Source: Nitrospirota bacterium (GTDB taxonomy: Bacteria > Nitrospirota > Thermodesulfovibrionia > Thermodesulfovibrionales > Dissulfurispiraceae). From it: 64,000 nt of DNA. The stretch spans positions 186,001 through 250,000 of the forward strand of contig SCQE01000021.1 in the NCBI GenBank assembly GCA_004321915.1. The letters run 5' to 3'. The notes below the pieces were generated by a model. The model was not told where the DNA came from. It saw only the letters and a program-made list of their open reading frames with translations, and ran no database searches. The translations under genes were made by a program, and so were the position numbers. Shown here piece after piece: positions 33,520 to 42,107 of the stretch (the first letter of the stretch is position 1; every line of letters starts with the position of its first letter).

Positions 33520-34050
33520 ATGAGTTCGATTATTAATGCGACGGCGGCTGAAGGTCCGTTTTGGTTTGCGGTGCATGTGAAGTCGAGGCACGAGTTTAAG
33601 GTGCAAGAGCGTTTGGCAAAAAGCGGGATAGAGGTATTTTTGCCTGTGGTCGAGAGACTCAGCAAATGGAAAGACAGAAAGAAGCTTGTCGAATTTCCGA
33701 TGTTCAACGGTTATTTGTTTGTGCATATTCACAGGGCCCATGGGGCCATGTTGACTGTGCTGAAGACCCCCGGAGTGGCCCGGTTTATAGGGCTGACGCC
33801 CGGAGATCCGGAGCCTGTGCCGGACGAGCAGATAGAATCGCTAAAAAAGGTCGTAGAAAACAAGGAAGCCATCGATCCTTACCCTTATTTAAAAGAGGGC
33901 AACAGGGTGCGCATAAAAAGAGGCGCGCTCTCAGGTGTGGAGGGTCTTCTGGTGCAGAAGGCAGGTCAGCATCTGCTTGTGCTGTCGGTCGATTTGCTGC
34001 AGCAGGGTATCTCTCTTAAAATAGACTCGTCAGAAGTAGAGCCTATATAA
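33520..34050 (+). CDS. NusG-like transcription antiterminator (UpxY/RfaH type)
   Basis: 176 residues. NGN domain with 'WFAVHVKSRHEFKVQERL' and 'MFNGYLFVHI', and a C-terminal KOW domain with 'LKEGNRVRIKRGALSGVEGLLV'. It is not the housekeeping NusG, because it stands at the head of a glycan cluster rather than beside secE/rplK. Members of this group keep RNA polymerase processive through long polysaccharide operons. No clear ops element was found in the 92 bases that follow. Confidence 0.9.
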   Translation: MSSIINATAAEGPFWFAVHVKSRHEFKVQERLAKSGIEVFLPVVERLSKWKDRKKLVEFPMFNGYLFVHIHRAHGAMLTVLKTPGVARFIGLTPGDPEPVPDEQIESLKKVVENKEAIDPYPYLKEGNRVRIKRGALSGVEGLLVQKAGQHLLVLSVDLLQQGISLKIDSSEVEPI

Positions 34051-34142
34051 TATCAAATCGTATTTCGGGCCTTCTTTGTCATGCTTGCGCTGTGCGTAAT
34101 GTGACCGAGAGGGCGGAGCAGTGTAAAGAGCGGCAGCCTGAA

Positions 34143-35231
34143 ATGGATCTTAAACACCTACTTTCTTCCTGTAAATTCATACCCGCTTATCTCGAGCGGA
34201 AGGACGCGGCAAGGAACAAGCTGGGCCCTTATGCGGTGGAGCTCCACTGGACTTCGGTTTGCAACTATAAGTGTATGCATTGCTCATACGGGATCAGACG
34301 AAAGAGCCTTCAATCGTTGTCCCGGCAGGTCATAGATTCTTTGGTGGAGGACTTGTCCGCAATGAAGGTAAAGGCTGTATATCTTTCGGGCGGTGGCGAG
34401 CCTACGGTTGTGCACGGCTGGGCAGAGCATGCCGAAAGGCTTATAGATAAAGGCTGCGAACTGGCGCTGATCACGAACGGCGTGAACATCAGGGAAAAGC
34501 ATCTTAATGTTCTCAGGAGGTTCAATTATATCGCTGTATCGGTCTATTCGGACAATGAAAAGGTCTATAGCGCGATTACCTCGGGCAATGCTTTCGACAA
34601 CCAGTTTCGCCTTCCAGCTCTTATAAAGGCCGGAGGCAAATATCCCGTAGTGGGGGCAAGATGCGTTATCAATAAGGCAAACCATAAAGGCATTGTTTCG
34701 CTTTACCGCAGGGCCATATCTTCAGGATACGACTACATAATTTTCATCCCGGTGGTTGATTATGAGAAACGGGGTATAGAAATCGGGGAAGCCGAACTTG
34801 AAAGCGTGAAAGTATTGATAGACAAGCATTACAGAACATTCGATTTTAGCAGGACAAACCTTGACAGTCTTTTAAAGAGGAACATCAGCCATTACGAGCG
34901 CCGCGATTACCGTGATGATTTTGCGCAGCCGCCGGCCGGATGCTGTGCGCTGGACATACGAGGAAACGCTTTTGTGAATTATGACGGCGGCGTTTACACA
35001 TGCCAGCCCCATATAGGCAGGGAAGAATACTGCATCGGGAACCTGAATGAAGAGCGGATGTCCGATATCTGGAACTCCAAGAGGCACGTGGCTGTGATAA
35101 AGGCGCTCAACAAAGAGTTTTCTGCAGGCAGATGCAGGAACTGCCGTTCAATCGCCTTCAACAAGAAGGCGGACGAATTCGAAAATTCGAGGGACGCTGT
35201 TTTTGAGATAGTAAAGGACAGGTTCATTTGA
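34143..35231 (+). CDS. Radical SAM protein with SPASM-like C terminus
   Basis: 362 residues from ATG 34143 (in-frame GTG codons at 34092 and 34101 are alternatives). 'CNYKCMHC' at ~40-47 binds the SAM [4Fe-4S] cluster, followed by 'VYLSGGGEPT' (GGE motif) and 'ITNGVNI'. Further Cys in 'AGCCALDIRG', 'VYTCQPHIG' and 'GRCRNCRS' form a SPASM/twitch-like auxiliary cluster region. The stop codon overlaps the next aminotransferase start. Substrate unknown; a sugar or nucleotide sugar is inferred from context. Confidence 0.85.
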   Translation: MDLKHLLSSCKFIPAYLERKDAARNKLGPYAVELHWTSVCNYKCMHCSYGIRRKSLQSLSRQVIDSLVEDLSAMKVKAVYLSGGGEPTVVHGWAEHAERLIDKGCELALITNGVNIREKHLNVLRRFNYIAVSVYSDNEKVYSAITSGNAFDNQFRLPALIKAGGKYPVVGARCVINKANHKGIVSLYRRAISSGYDYIIFIPVVDYEKRGIEIGEAELESVKVLIDKHYRTFDFSRTNLDSLLKRNISHYERRDYRDDFAQPPAGCCALDIRGNAFVNYDGGVYTCQPHIGREEYCIGNLNEERMSDIWNSKRHVAVIKALNKEFSAGRCRNCRSIAFNKKADEFENSRDAVFEIVKDRFI

Positions 35232-36331
35232 TGCGAAATAAAGTTATACAACTCGACGCGCCGAATATAGGCGAGCGCGAAAAGGAGTTCTTGATAAGGG
35301 CCGTCGAGAGCGGGTATGTCTCAACCGCAGGACCGCTGGTGGCTGAATTCGAAGCGGCGTTTGCCGGACTTCTCGGAACGAAGAAGGCCGCTTCGACACA
35401 AAGCGGAACAGCGGCGCTTCATATGGCGCTTTACGAACTCGGTATAGGCAAAGGCGACGAGGTGATAGTGCCTGCAACCACCTTTGCCGCAACCGTTAAT
35501 CCCGTTCTTTATGTGGGGGCCACGCCTGTTATTGCGGATGTCGATGTCGAAACGTGGACACTCTCGCCCGAAAGCGTAGAATCAAACCTGACCGGGCGCA
35601 CAAAGGCCGTAATACCCGTGCATCTTTACGGTGTGCCGTGCCGCATGGATGAGATTATGGGGATAGCTGAAAAACATGGATTGAAGGTTGTAGAAGACGC
35701 CACTGAAAGCCTTTGTTCCAGATACAAAGGAGAGTTTACAGGCACTTTCGGAGATATGGGCTGTTTCAGTTTCAACGGGAACAAGACGATTACGACGGGC
35801 GGCGGCGGGATGGTGGTAAGCAGGGAAGAACAATGTATAGAGCATATAAAATTTTTGATAAATCAGGCGCGCGACGAGTCTGCGGGGTATTACCATCCTG
35901 AGGTCGGGTTTAATTATCGCATGACAAATCTCGAGGCTGCTTTGGGTCTGGCGCAGATGGGGAGACTCGAAGAGTTTGTCGCAAAAAAGCGGAGGTTCAA
36001 TAAAATTTACCGTGAGGAGCTTAGCGGCTGCGGATTTATAAGGTTTCAGCAAGGGCCGGCTTTTTCCGAAAGCTCATGGTGGCTGACCTGCATACTTTTC
36101 GAAAAAGATACGGACATCCCTGAGTTGCAGTTGCGTCTAAAATCCGAGGGTGTCCCTGCGCGAAGAGTTTTTATGCCGCTGGGAGAGATGCCGCCTTATG
36201 CTTCATTTGTCCGGAACCCTTGCGGCAATGCCGCTTTACTGTATGAAAGAGGGCTGTGCCTTCCGTCGTCGACCCTTAATTCGGATGATGACATCAGGCA
36301 TGTCTGCAAAATATTGCGGGAGCTTATCTGA
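35231..36331 (+). CDS. DegT/DnrJ/EryC1 aminotransferase, LegC-like
   Basis: 366 residues. PLP enzyme that in the legionaminic pathway aminates the 4-keto sugar. 'QSGTAALHMALYELGIGKGDEV', cut here as the family hallmark around residues 57-78, and 'FSFNGNKTITTGGGGMVV' (Schiff-base Lys ~182) are diagnostic; 'LDAPNIGEREKEFLIRAVES' resembles LegC-type N termini. I use ATG 35231, which overlaps the upstream stop by one base. It is followed directly by an acetyltransferase, NeuB and NeuC genes, the usual LegC setting. Confidence 0.85.
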   Translation: MRNKVIQLDAPNIGEREKEFLIRAVESGYVSTAGPLVAEFEAAFAGLLGTKKAASTQSGTAALHMALYELGIGKGDEVIVPATTFAATVNPVLYVGATPVIADVDVETWTLSPESVESNLTGRTKAVIPVHLYGVPCRMDEIMGIAEKHGLKVVEDATESLCSRYKGEFTGTFGDMGCFSFNGNKTITTGGGGMVVSREEQCIEHIKFLINQARDESAGYYHPEVGFNYRMTNLEAALGLAQMGRLEEFVAKKRRFNKIYREELSGCGFIRFQQGPAFSESSWWLTCILFEKDTDIPELQLRLKSEGVPARRVFMPLGEMPPYASFVRNPCGNAALLYERGLCLPSSTLNSDDDIRHVCKILRELI

Positions 36332-36952
36332 ATGAAAAGACAGGGACTGATACTAATAGGCGGCGGCGGACATTGTAAGGCCTGCATCGACGTTATAGAG
36401 GCGGAAAACAGGTTCAGGATAGTCGGGGTCGTGGACGTAAAGGGTAAGGTGGGGCGGAAGGTGCTTGATTATGAGATCATAGGCTACGACGACGACCTGC
36501 CGACACTTGCCGAAAGCTATGGGAATTTTCTTGTTACGATAGGCCAGATCAAAAGTCCTGCAGTGCGTATCAGCAGATTTGAATTTTTGAAGAGGGTGGG
36601 GGCGAAACTGCCGGTGATAATATCTCCCAACGCGTACGTGTCAAAACATGCGGTCATAGGTGAGGGCACGATTATAATGCACAGGGCTGTTATAAATGCA
36701 GGCGCAAGGGTAGGCCGCAATTGCATTATCAACACGGGGGCGATTATCGAGCATGACGCCATAATAGGGGACCACTGCCATGTATCGACATCTGCCGTAA
36801 TCAACGGCGGCGTTAGGGTGGGGGACAGGACCTTTTTCGGCAGTAATGCCGTGGCAAAAGAAGCGATAGAGATAGGAGAGGATTGCATAGTGGGTGCCGG
36901 AGTGAGTGTTATGAAATCCTTGAAGTCAGGCTCTCTATCAAAGAACAGGTAA
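36332..36952 (+). CDS. NeuD/PglD-family acetyltransferase (LegH-like)
   Basis: 206 residues. The N-terminal Rossmann part ('LILIGGGGHCKACIDVIEAE') precedes hexapeptide beta-helix repeats (~100-200) with 'GAIIEHDAIIGDHCHVS', whose His is the catalytic base in PglD. It would N-acetylate the amino group introduced by the neighbouring LegC-like enzyme. The start follows the upstream stop directly. Confidence 0.85.
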   Translation: MKRQGLILIGGGGHCKACIDVIEAENRFRIVGVVDVKGKVGRKVLDYEIIGYDDDLPTLAESYGNFLVTIGQIKSPAVRISRFEFLKRVGAKLPVIISPNAYVSKHAVIGEGTIIMHRAVINAGARVGRNCIINTGAIIEHDAIIGDHCHVSTSAVINGGVRVGDRTFFGSNAVAKEAIEIGEDCIVGAGVSVMKSLKSGSLSKNR

Positions 36953-36958
36953 GTATTC

Positions 36959-37963
36959 GTGCGCAGAACTTTTATCATAGCAGAGGCGGGCGTTAACCAT
37001 AACGGAAGTCTCGAAACTGCAAAGAGGATGATAGACGCTGCTTTTGACGCAGGGGTCGATGCGGTCAAATTTCAAACCTTTAAGACCGAGAAACTTGTTA
37101 GCAGAAACGCGCCTAAAGCTGAATACCAGAAGAAAGCGACCGAGGAACACGAGTCCCAGTTCGATATGATAAAAAAACTGGAGCTCGATGAAAAAGCGCA
37201 TGTGGAGTTGATTGGATATTGTCGGGCCAAAGGGGTGATGTTCCTCTCATCGCCGTTTGATCCGGAAAGCATAGATCTGCTGAACAGACTCGGGCTTGAA
37301 ATATTCAAGATACCGTCCGGCGAAATTACAAATCTCCCTTATCTCGAAAGGCTTGGTCTGTTGAAGAAAAGAATCATTCTTTCTACCGGGATGGCTGATA
37401 TGAGTGAGATAGGGGCGGCCCTTGATATTCTTATTTCAGCCGGGACCGCTAGGAAAGATATAACGCTTTTGCATTGCAACACGGAATATCCTACGCCTTT
37501 TGAGGACGTTAACCTTCTCGCAATGCTCAGCATAAAGGATGTTTTTAAGGTGGCGGTAGGTTATTCCGACCATACGACGGGCATAGAGGCATCGGTTGCA
37601 GCGGCAGCGCTCGGCGCAGCTGTGATCGAAAAACATTTTACCCTCGACAGGGAGATGAAAGGGCCCGACCATAAGGCTTCACTTGAACCGGAAGAACTGA
37701 AGGCCATGGTTGCGGCTGTGCGGAACATAGAGAAGGCCTTAGGAGACGGGGTCAAGAGACCGTCCCCGTCAGAGCTTAAAAATATGCCTGTTGCAAGGAA
37801 GAGTATAGTAGCTGCTAAGGACATAAAGCGCGGTGATGTCTTCAGCGAAGATAATATCGCCGCCAAAAGGCCGGGCACAGGCATAAGTCCTATGAGGTGG
37901 CATGAGGTCGTCGGCACAGAGGCCAAAAGGGATTTCAGACAGGAAGAGCAGATAGAGATATGA
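36959..37963 (+). CDS. Nonulosonic acid synthase, NeuB/LegI family
   Basis: 334 residues, GTG start. Condenses phosphoenolpyruvate with a 6-carbon diacetamido sugar to form the nine-carbon keto acid. 'FIIAEAGVNHNGSLETAKRMI' contains the N-terminal NeuB motif, 'VKFQTFKTEKLVS' and 'VGYSDHTTGIEASVAAAALG' are canonical, and the C-terminal SAF (antifreeze-like) domain is visible at ~280-334 ('KSIVAAKDIKRGDVFSEDNI'). The neighbouring LegG- and PtmE-like genes favour legionaminate over sialate. Confidence 0.9.
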   Translation: MRRTFIIAEAGVNHNGSLETAKRMIDAAFDAGVDAVKFQTFKTEKLVSRNAPKAEYQKKATEEHESQFDMIKKLELDEKAHVELIGYCRAKGVMFLSSPFDPESIDLLNRLGLEIFKIPSGEITNLPYLERLGLLKKRIILSTGMADMSEIGAALDILISAGTARKDITLLHCNTEYPTPFEDVNLLAMLSIKDVFKVAVGYSDHTTGIEASVAAAALGAAVIEKHFTLDREMKGPDHKASLEPEELKAMVAAVRNIEKALGDGVKRPSPSELKNMPVARKSIVAAKDIKRGDVFSEDNIAAKRPGTGISPMRWHEVVGTEAKRDFRQEEQIEI

Positions 37964-39126
37964 AACGCAAAATTTGTGTGGTGACGGGGACAAGGGCGGA
38001 GTACGGTATCCTCTACTGGATAATAAAGGGGATACACGAAGACCCTGATCTTGAGCTGCAGCTTGTCGTGACCGGCATGCATTTATCTGCGGAGTTCGGC
38101 CTAACGGTCAAGGTTATCGAGGGGGACGGGTTTCCGATCTCGGAGAGGGTTGAAATGCTGCTGTCCGCCGATACGGAAGCGGCTGTAGCTTCGTCCATGG
38201 GGATAGGCATGATCGGATTTGCGAAGGTGTATGAACGGCTCAAGCCTGATCTTATAACTGTTTTGGGGGACAGGTTCGAGATTTTTGCGGCTGTTGCTGC
38301 GGCCGTGCCGTTCAGGATCCCTATCGCACATATTCATGGCGGCGAGGCGACCCAAGGCGCGATGGACGAATGTTTTCGCCACGCGATTACAAAGATGAGC
38401 CACCTGCATTTTCCTGCTGCCGGGGTCTATGCAAAACGGATAATGCAGATGGGCGAGAACCCGGAGAATGTTTTTTGTTTTGGGGCACCGGGTCTCGATA
38501 ATATACGGAAATTGAAACTTTTGGAAAGGGACGAATTGTTCTCCGAACTGCAGTTGCCGGAGGACAAGACGATCGGTGTAGTCACATTTCACCCGGTCAC
38601 CCTTGAAAAGGACGCGGCGGAGATGCAGATGACGGCATTGCTCGGTGCGCTGCGGAATTTCGAGGATATTTATTGGGTCTTTACCATGCCGAATGCCGAT
38701 ACGGGCGGGCGGGCAATCGCATGGATGATGAATAATTTTGTGAAGGACTCCCCTGCCTCAGGGAAGGTGTTCGCCTCGCTCGGACAGGTCAGATATCTTT
38801 CTCTTTTGAAGCATGCCGCGTTGATGGTAGGGAACTCTTCGAGCGGAATAATAGAGGCCCCGTCTTTCGGGCTTCCGGTGGTCAATATAGGTGACAGGCA
38901 AAGAGGAAGGATGCGCGCTGCCAACGTTATAGATATCGAGGATTGCCGAAGCGATTTCATTGTCGCGGCTATTAGGAGAGCCGTGTCTTTAGATTTTAGG
39001 AATTTGCTGAAAGGCATTGTTAATCCCTATGGGGCCGGAGATGCTAGCGATTCAATAGTGTCAAAGATAAAAAGCGTTGGGCTGGACTCAGGGCTGATAA
39101 AAAAATCTTTTCAGGAGGCGGTTTGA
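37960..39126 (+). CDS. Hydrolysing UDP/GDP-sugar 2-epimerase, NeuC/LegG family
   Basis: 388 residues. Releases the nucleotide while inverting C2, giving the substrate of the NeuB enzyme. 'VVTGTRAEYGILYWII', 'VTGMHLSAEFG', 'TVLGDRFEI', 'IAHIHGGEAT' and 'MVGNSSSGIIEAPSFGLPVVNIG' match the family throughout. It overlaps neuB by four bases (ATGA). The order neuB-neuC-ptmE equals that of the Campylobacter legionaminate genes as I recall them. Confidence 0.9.
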   Translation: MKRKICVVTGTRAEYGILYWIIKGIHEDPDLELQLVVTGMHLSAEFGLTVKVIEGDGFPISERVEMLLSADTEAAVASSMGIGMIGFAKVYERLKPDLITVLGDRFEIFAAVAAAVPFRIPIAHIHGGEATQGAMDECFRHAITKMSHLHFPAAGVYAKRIMQMGENPENVFCFGAPGLDNIRKLKLLERDELFSELQLPEDKTIGVVTFHPVTLEKDAAEMQMTALLGALRNFEDIYWVFTMPNADTGGRAIAWMMNNFVKDSPASGKVFASLGQVRYLSLLKHAALMVGNSSSGIIEAPSFGLPVVNIGDRQRGRMRAANVIDIEDCRSDFIVAAIRRAVSLDFRNLLKGIVNPYGAGDASDSIVSKIKSVGLDSGLIKKSFQEAV

Positions 39127-39129
39127 ATT

Positions 39130-40209
39130 ATGGAAAGAGAAAAATTAAATAGCCTTCTCGTCTCCCCGGATAAGACAATAAAACAGGCTATGCAGATACT
39201 TACTCTTACATCAGAAAAGATTTTGTTCGTGGTCGACTCGAAGGAAAAACTTCTCGGAACGCTGACGGACGGCGACATCAGATCCGGTCTGATAAACGGT
39301 CTGGATTTCTCGGAAACTATAGATAAGGTGATGAACATCGAGTTTATTTCACTTGGCATTGATGAGCCGGGTATGCGCGAAAAGGCTAGAACTCGTATGG
39401 TTGAGAATAAGATTGAGCAGGTGCCGGTTATTGATGAAAAAGGCAAAATAATAGATATTTTTCTATGGACAGACATACTCGGAGAGAAAAGAGTATCAAA
39501 GCCCGCTAAACTCCTCGGGAACCAGGTGGTGATTATGGCAGGGGGAAAAGGCACTAGGCTAGACCCTTTTACAAAGATTCTTCCCAAGCCTTTGATACCG
39601 GTCGGAAATCGGGCCATAATAGAACTTATAATGGAGAAGTTTTACTTTTCAGGCTTTCACAGATTTATATACACACTCAATTATAAAAAAGAGTATATCA
39701 AGCTTTTTTTAAAGGAGAACTCGCTTCCTTACGACATAAGCTGGATAGACGAGGATGAGTTTTTGGGTACGGCCGGAGGGCTTTCTTTGCTTCGTGATAA
39801 GATTGCCGATACTTTTTTTGTCACGAACTGTGATTCTCTTATAAGCGTGGATTTTAACGATGTGCTTAATTGGCACAAGAACCATAAGGCCATGATGACG
39901 GTTGTAGGCTGCCACAATGAAGTAAGGATACCTTTCGGCGTCCTTCAGTTCTCAAACGGCAAACTCGAAAGGATAATGGAGAAACCTGTTCATGATGTGA
40001 TAATCAACACCGGCGTTTATGTGATAGAGCCGCATGTGCTCTCGATGATTCCTGAAGGACAGCATATGGACATGAATCAACTTATAGACAAAGCTGCGCA
40101 GGAAGGGGTTGTGGCGGTCTACCCTATTTATGACGGATGGCTTGATATAGGGCAGTGGGAAGAATACCGGAAGAGCCTTGAAAAGATGGGCGATATAAAG
40201 GAGTATTGA
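39130..40209 (+). CDS. CBS-domain sugar-1-phosphate nucleotidyltransferase, PtmE-like
   Basis: 359 residues. Two CBS motifs (~5-120, 'LGTLTDGDIRSGLINGLDFS', 'VPVIDEKGKIIDIFLWTDIL') are fused to a nucleotidyltransferase (~130-359) with 'VIMAGGKGTRLDPFTKILPKP', 'FLGTAGGLSLL' and 'TNCDSLI'. PtmE of Campylobacter has this architecture and makes GDP-glucosamine for the GDP-route to legionaminic acid; the same role is inferred here. Confidence 0.85.
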   Translation: MEREKLNSLLVSPDKTIKQAMQILTLTSEKILFVVDSKEKLLGTLTDGDIRSGLINGLDFSETIDKVMNIEFISLGIDEPGMREKARTRMVENKIEQVPVIDEKGKIIDIFLWTDILGEKRVSKPAKLLGNQVVIMAGGKGTRLDPFTKILPKPLIPVGNRAIIELIMEKFYFSGFHRFIYTLNYKKEYIKLFLKENSLPYDISWIDEDEFLGTAGGLSLLRDKIADTFFVTNCDSLISVDFNDVLNWHKNHKAMMTVVGCHNEVRIPFGVLQFSNGKLERIMEKPVHDVIINTGVYVIEPHVLSMIPEGQHMDMNQLIDKAAQEGVVAVYPIYDGWLDIGQWEEYRKSLEKMGDIKEY

Positions 40210-40213
40210 GGAT

Positions 40214-41386
40214 ATGATCGACAAATTCGGATTTCAGCTGAACACTATTATGTTCTACGGCATAGGCCATTCAATGACGTTGGGAGATTTTCTAAAACAA
40301 AAGGGACACGAAAAGGTGCTGTTCCTTGCCGATGAAGGGGTTGTAAAGGGCGCTGATTATTTCGGCAGGGTCAAGGAGACGGTCCGGTCATGTGTTGACA
40401 AGCTGCATGTAATTGCCTTGCGGGGCAATGAGGAGCCCGACTATGATTATTTGGATGCGGTCGCCGCCGAAGTCCGTTCGCTCGGCAAAATAGATGCGGT
40501 TGTCGGAATAGGGGGCGGAAGCTGTCTTGATATGATGAAGGCCGTTGCAGTATTGATGACCAATCCCGGCAGAGGAATCGATTACAGGGGATTCGATAAG
40601 CTTCAAAATCCCGGAGTGCCTACAATAGCTATTCCTACCACTGCAGGCACAGGCAGCGAGGTAACTATAAATGCCGTGTTTACGGACAAAAAAGAGATGA
40701 AGAAGCTTGGCATCAACGGTCTTTATATGAATGCCACTTACGCCATACTCGATGCCGAATGGACATTGAGCTGTCCTGTGCATGTTGCGGTCTCCTCAGG
40801 CATGGATGCCATGACCCACGCCCTTGAAAGTTTTATGTGCAGGAAAGCTAACGGCCTTACAAGGGTATTCAGCAAAGAGGCGTTCAGGTTGCTTTACGGG
40901 GCGTTGCCGTCGCTTATAGACGATCCCGGGAACAAGACGAAGCGACAGGAGCTGCTTTTAGGCAGTTATCTTGCCGGAGCGGCGCTTTTCAATTCCGGTT
41001 CCGGCATAGCCGGAGCTCTTTCTTATCCCATAGGCGTTCATTTTAAAGTTCCTCATGGTATTGGAGGTGCAATATTTCTTTCGTCGGTCGTAGAGTTTAA
41101 TGTCAGCAAGGGATATTACGATTATTCCGAGCTGCTCGATCTGGTTGAGCCGTGCTCTGGGCTTTCGGCAAAGGCAAAGGCTGAAAAATTTTCGGTCTTA
41201 ATGAAGGACCTTTCGATCAAGCTCGGCGTGCCCGATTATCTTGATCAGTGGGGCATAACAAAAGATAACGTTCAGGAAACAGCGAAACTCATGCTGCCGC
41301 TGCAGGCCGCTTTTGACCAAAACCCCGTATCTTTTTCAGCCGAGAAGGATGCGCCGGAAATGCTTTTCAGGCATATCAGACACTAA
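40214..41386 (+). CDS. Iron-containing (type III) alcohol dehydrogenase, KdnB-like candidate
   Basis: 390 residues. NAD-binding 'VVGIGGGSCLDMMKAVAV' and 'PTTAGTGSEVT', and the metal site 'SGMDAMTHALESF' with a later His in 'VPHGIGGAIF', define the family. In Shewanella KdnB of this family oxidises C8 of Kdo for later amination by KdnA; a KdnA-like gene lies at 45123, so oxidation of an ulosonic acid side chain is a reasonable inference. Other sugar-alcohol oxidations remain possible. Confidence 0.75.
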   Translation: MIDKFGFQLNTIMFYGIGHSMTLGDFLKQKGHEKVLFLADEGVVKGADYFGRVKETVRSCVDKLHVIALRGNEEPDYDYLDAVAAEVRSLGKIDAVVGIGGGSCLDMMKAVAVLMTNPGRGIDYRGFDKLQNPGVPTIAIPTTAGTGSEVTINAVFTDKKEMKKLGINGLYMNATYAILDAEWTLSCPVHVAVSSGMDAMTHALESFMCRKANGLTRVFSKEAFRLLYGALPSLIDDPGNKTKRQELLLGSYLAGAALFNSGSGIAGALSYPIGVHFKVPHGIGGAIFLSSVVEFNVSKGYYDYSELLDLVEPCSGLSAKAKAEKFSVLMKDLSIKLGVPDYLDQWGITKDNVQETAKLMLPLQAAFDQNPVSFSAEKDAPEMLFRHIRH

Positions 41387-41409
41387 TCCTAAGACAGGAG
41401 AGACGATAA

Positions 41410-42090
41410 ATGAGCGAAAACAGATACACGAAAATCCATTACAACGAGAGTTTAAGGCCTTATACGGAATATCCCGTTAAACTCTGCAACCACCTTGCGG
41501 ATAGGTATTTTAAAAAAAGGTCGGGCAACCTTCTCGATATCTGTTGCGGCAGGGGGGAGCATGTCGAAATTTTTCAGAAAATAGGATTTAAGGCTTACGG
41601 TATAGACCGAGACTCGGTCGGGAAAGATAAGGGGTTGAATATTTCTGTGGCGGATGTAGAGGCCGATATGTTTCCGTTTGAAGACAATTTCTTTGACGCA
41701 ATTATGATGAAGTCCGCTATCGAACATATACGGAACATAGACCATCTGATGAAAGAGATATACAGGGTGTTGAAGCCCGGGTGCCCGGTGGTGGTTACGA
41801 CCTGCGACTGGAAGAGGAACTATAAGGTCTTCTACGACGACTATACGCATAAGACACCGTTCACAAAGGCGTCTATGGAGGATATGTTCAGGATGTTCGA
41901 TTTTAAAAATAGCAGGGTCGAGTTTTTTTATCACCTGCCGTTTACATGGAAGTGTGATTTCAACAAACAGATTGCACGGATGTTGTCTTTGATCCCTCTG
42001 AAATACACGCAGACTACAGAGCTTACGGAATACAAGAAGCTGATAAGATTTTCCAAGGAAGTCCAGCTTCTCGGATACGCAGAGAAATAG
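41410..42090 (+). CDS. Class I SAM-dependent methyltransferase
   Basis: 226 residues. 'NLLDICCGRGEHVEIFQKIG' is motif I of a SAM methyltransferase, 'YGIDRD' supplies the acidic ribose contact, and 'DNFFDAIMMKSAIEHI' and 'EIYRVLKPGCPVVVTT' are the later motifs of the Methyltransf_11 type. GGAG lies before ATG 41410. Substrate unknown, likely a glycan precursor or its lipid-linked form. Confidence 0.85.
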   Translation: MSENRYTKIHYNESLRPYTEYPVKLCNHLADRYFKKRSGNLLDICCGRGEHVEIFQKIGFKAYGIDRDSVGKDKGLNISVADVEADMFPFEDNFFDAIMMKSAIEHIRNIDHLMKEIYRVLKPGCPVVVTTCDWKRNYKVFYDDYTHKTPFTKASMEDMFRMFDFKNSRVEFFYHLPFTWKCDFNKQIARMLSLIPLKYTQTTELTEYKKLIRFSKEVQLLGYAEK

Positions 42091-42107
42091 CCGACAGGGA
42101 TGGTTTA

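Noticed and set aside
33520-34050. Housekeeping NusG
   Set aside because: No secE or ribosomal protein genes around; it sits at the head of a glycan cluster next to a winged-helix regulator.
34051-34142. ops/JUMPStart element for the antiterminator
   Set aside because: GGCGGAGCAG near 34112 is only a partial match to the ops core and no longer JUMPStart-like sequence surrounds it.
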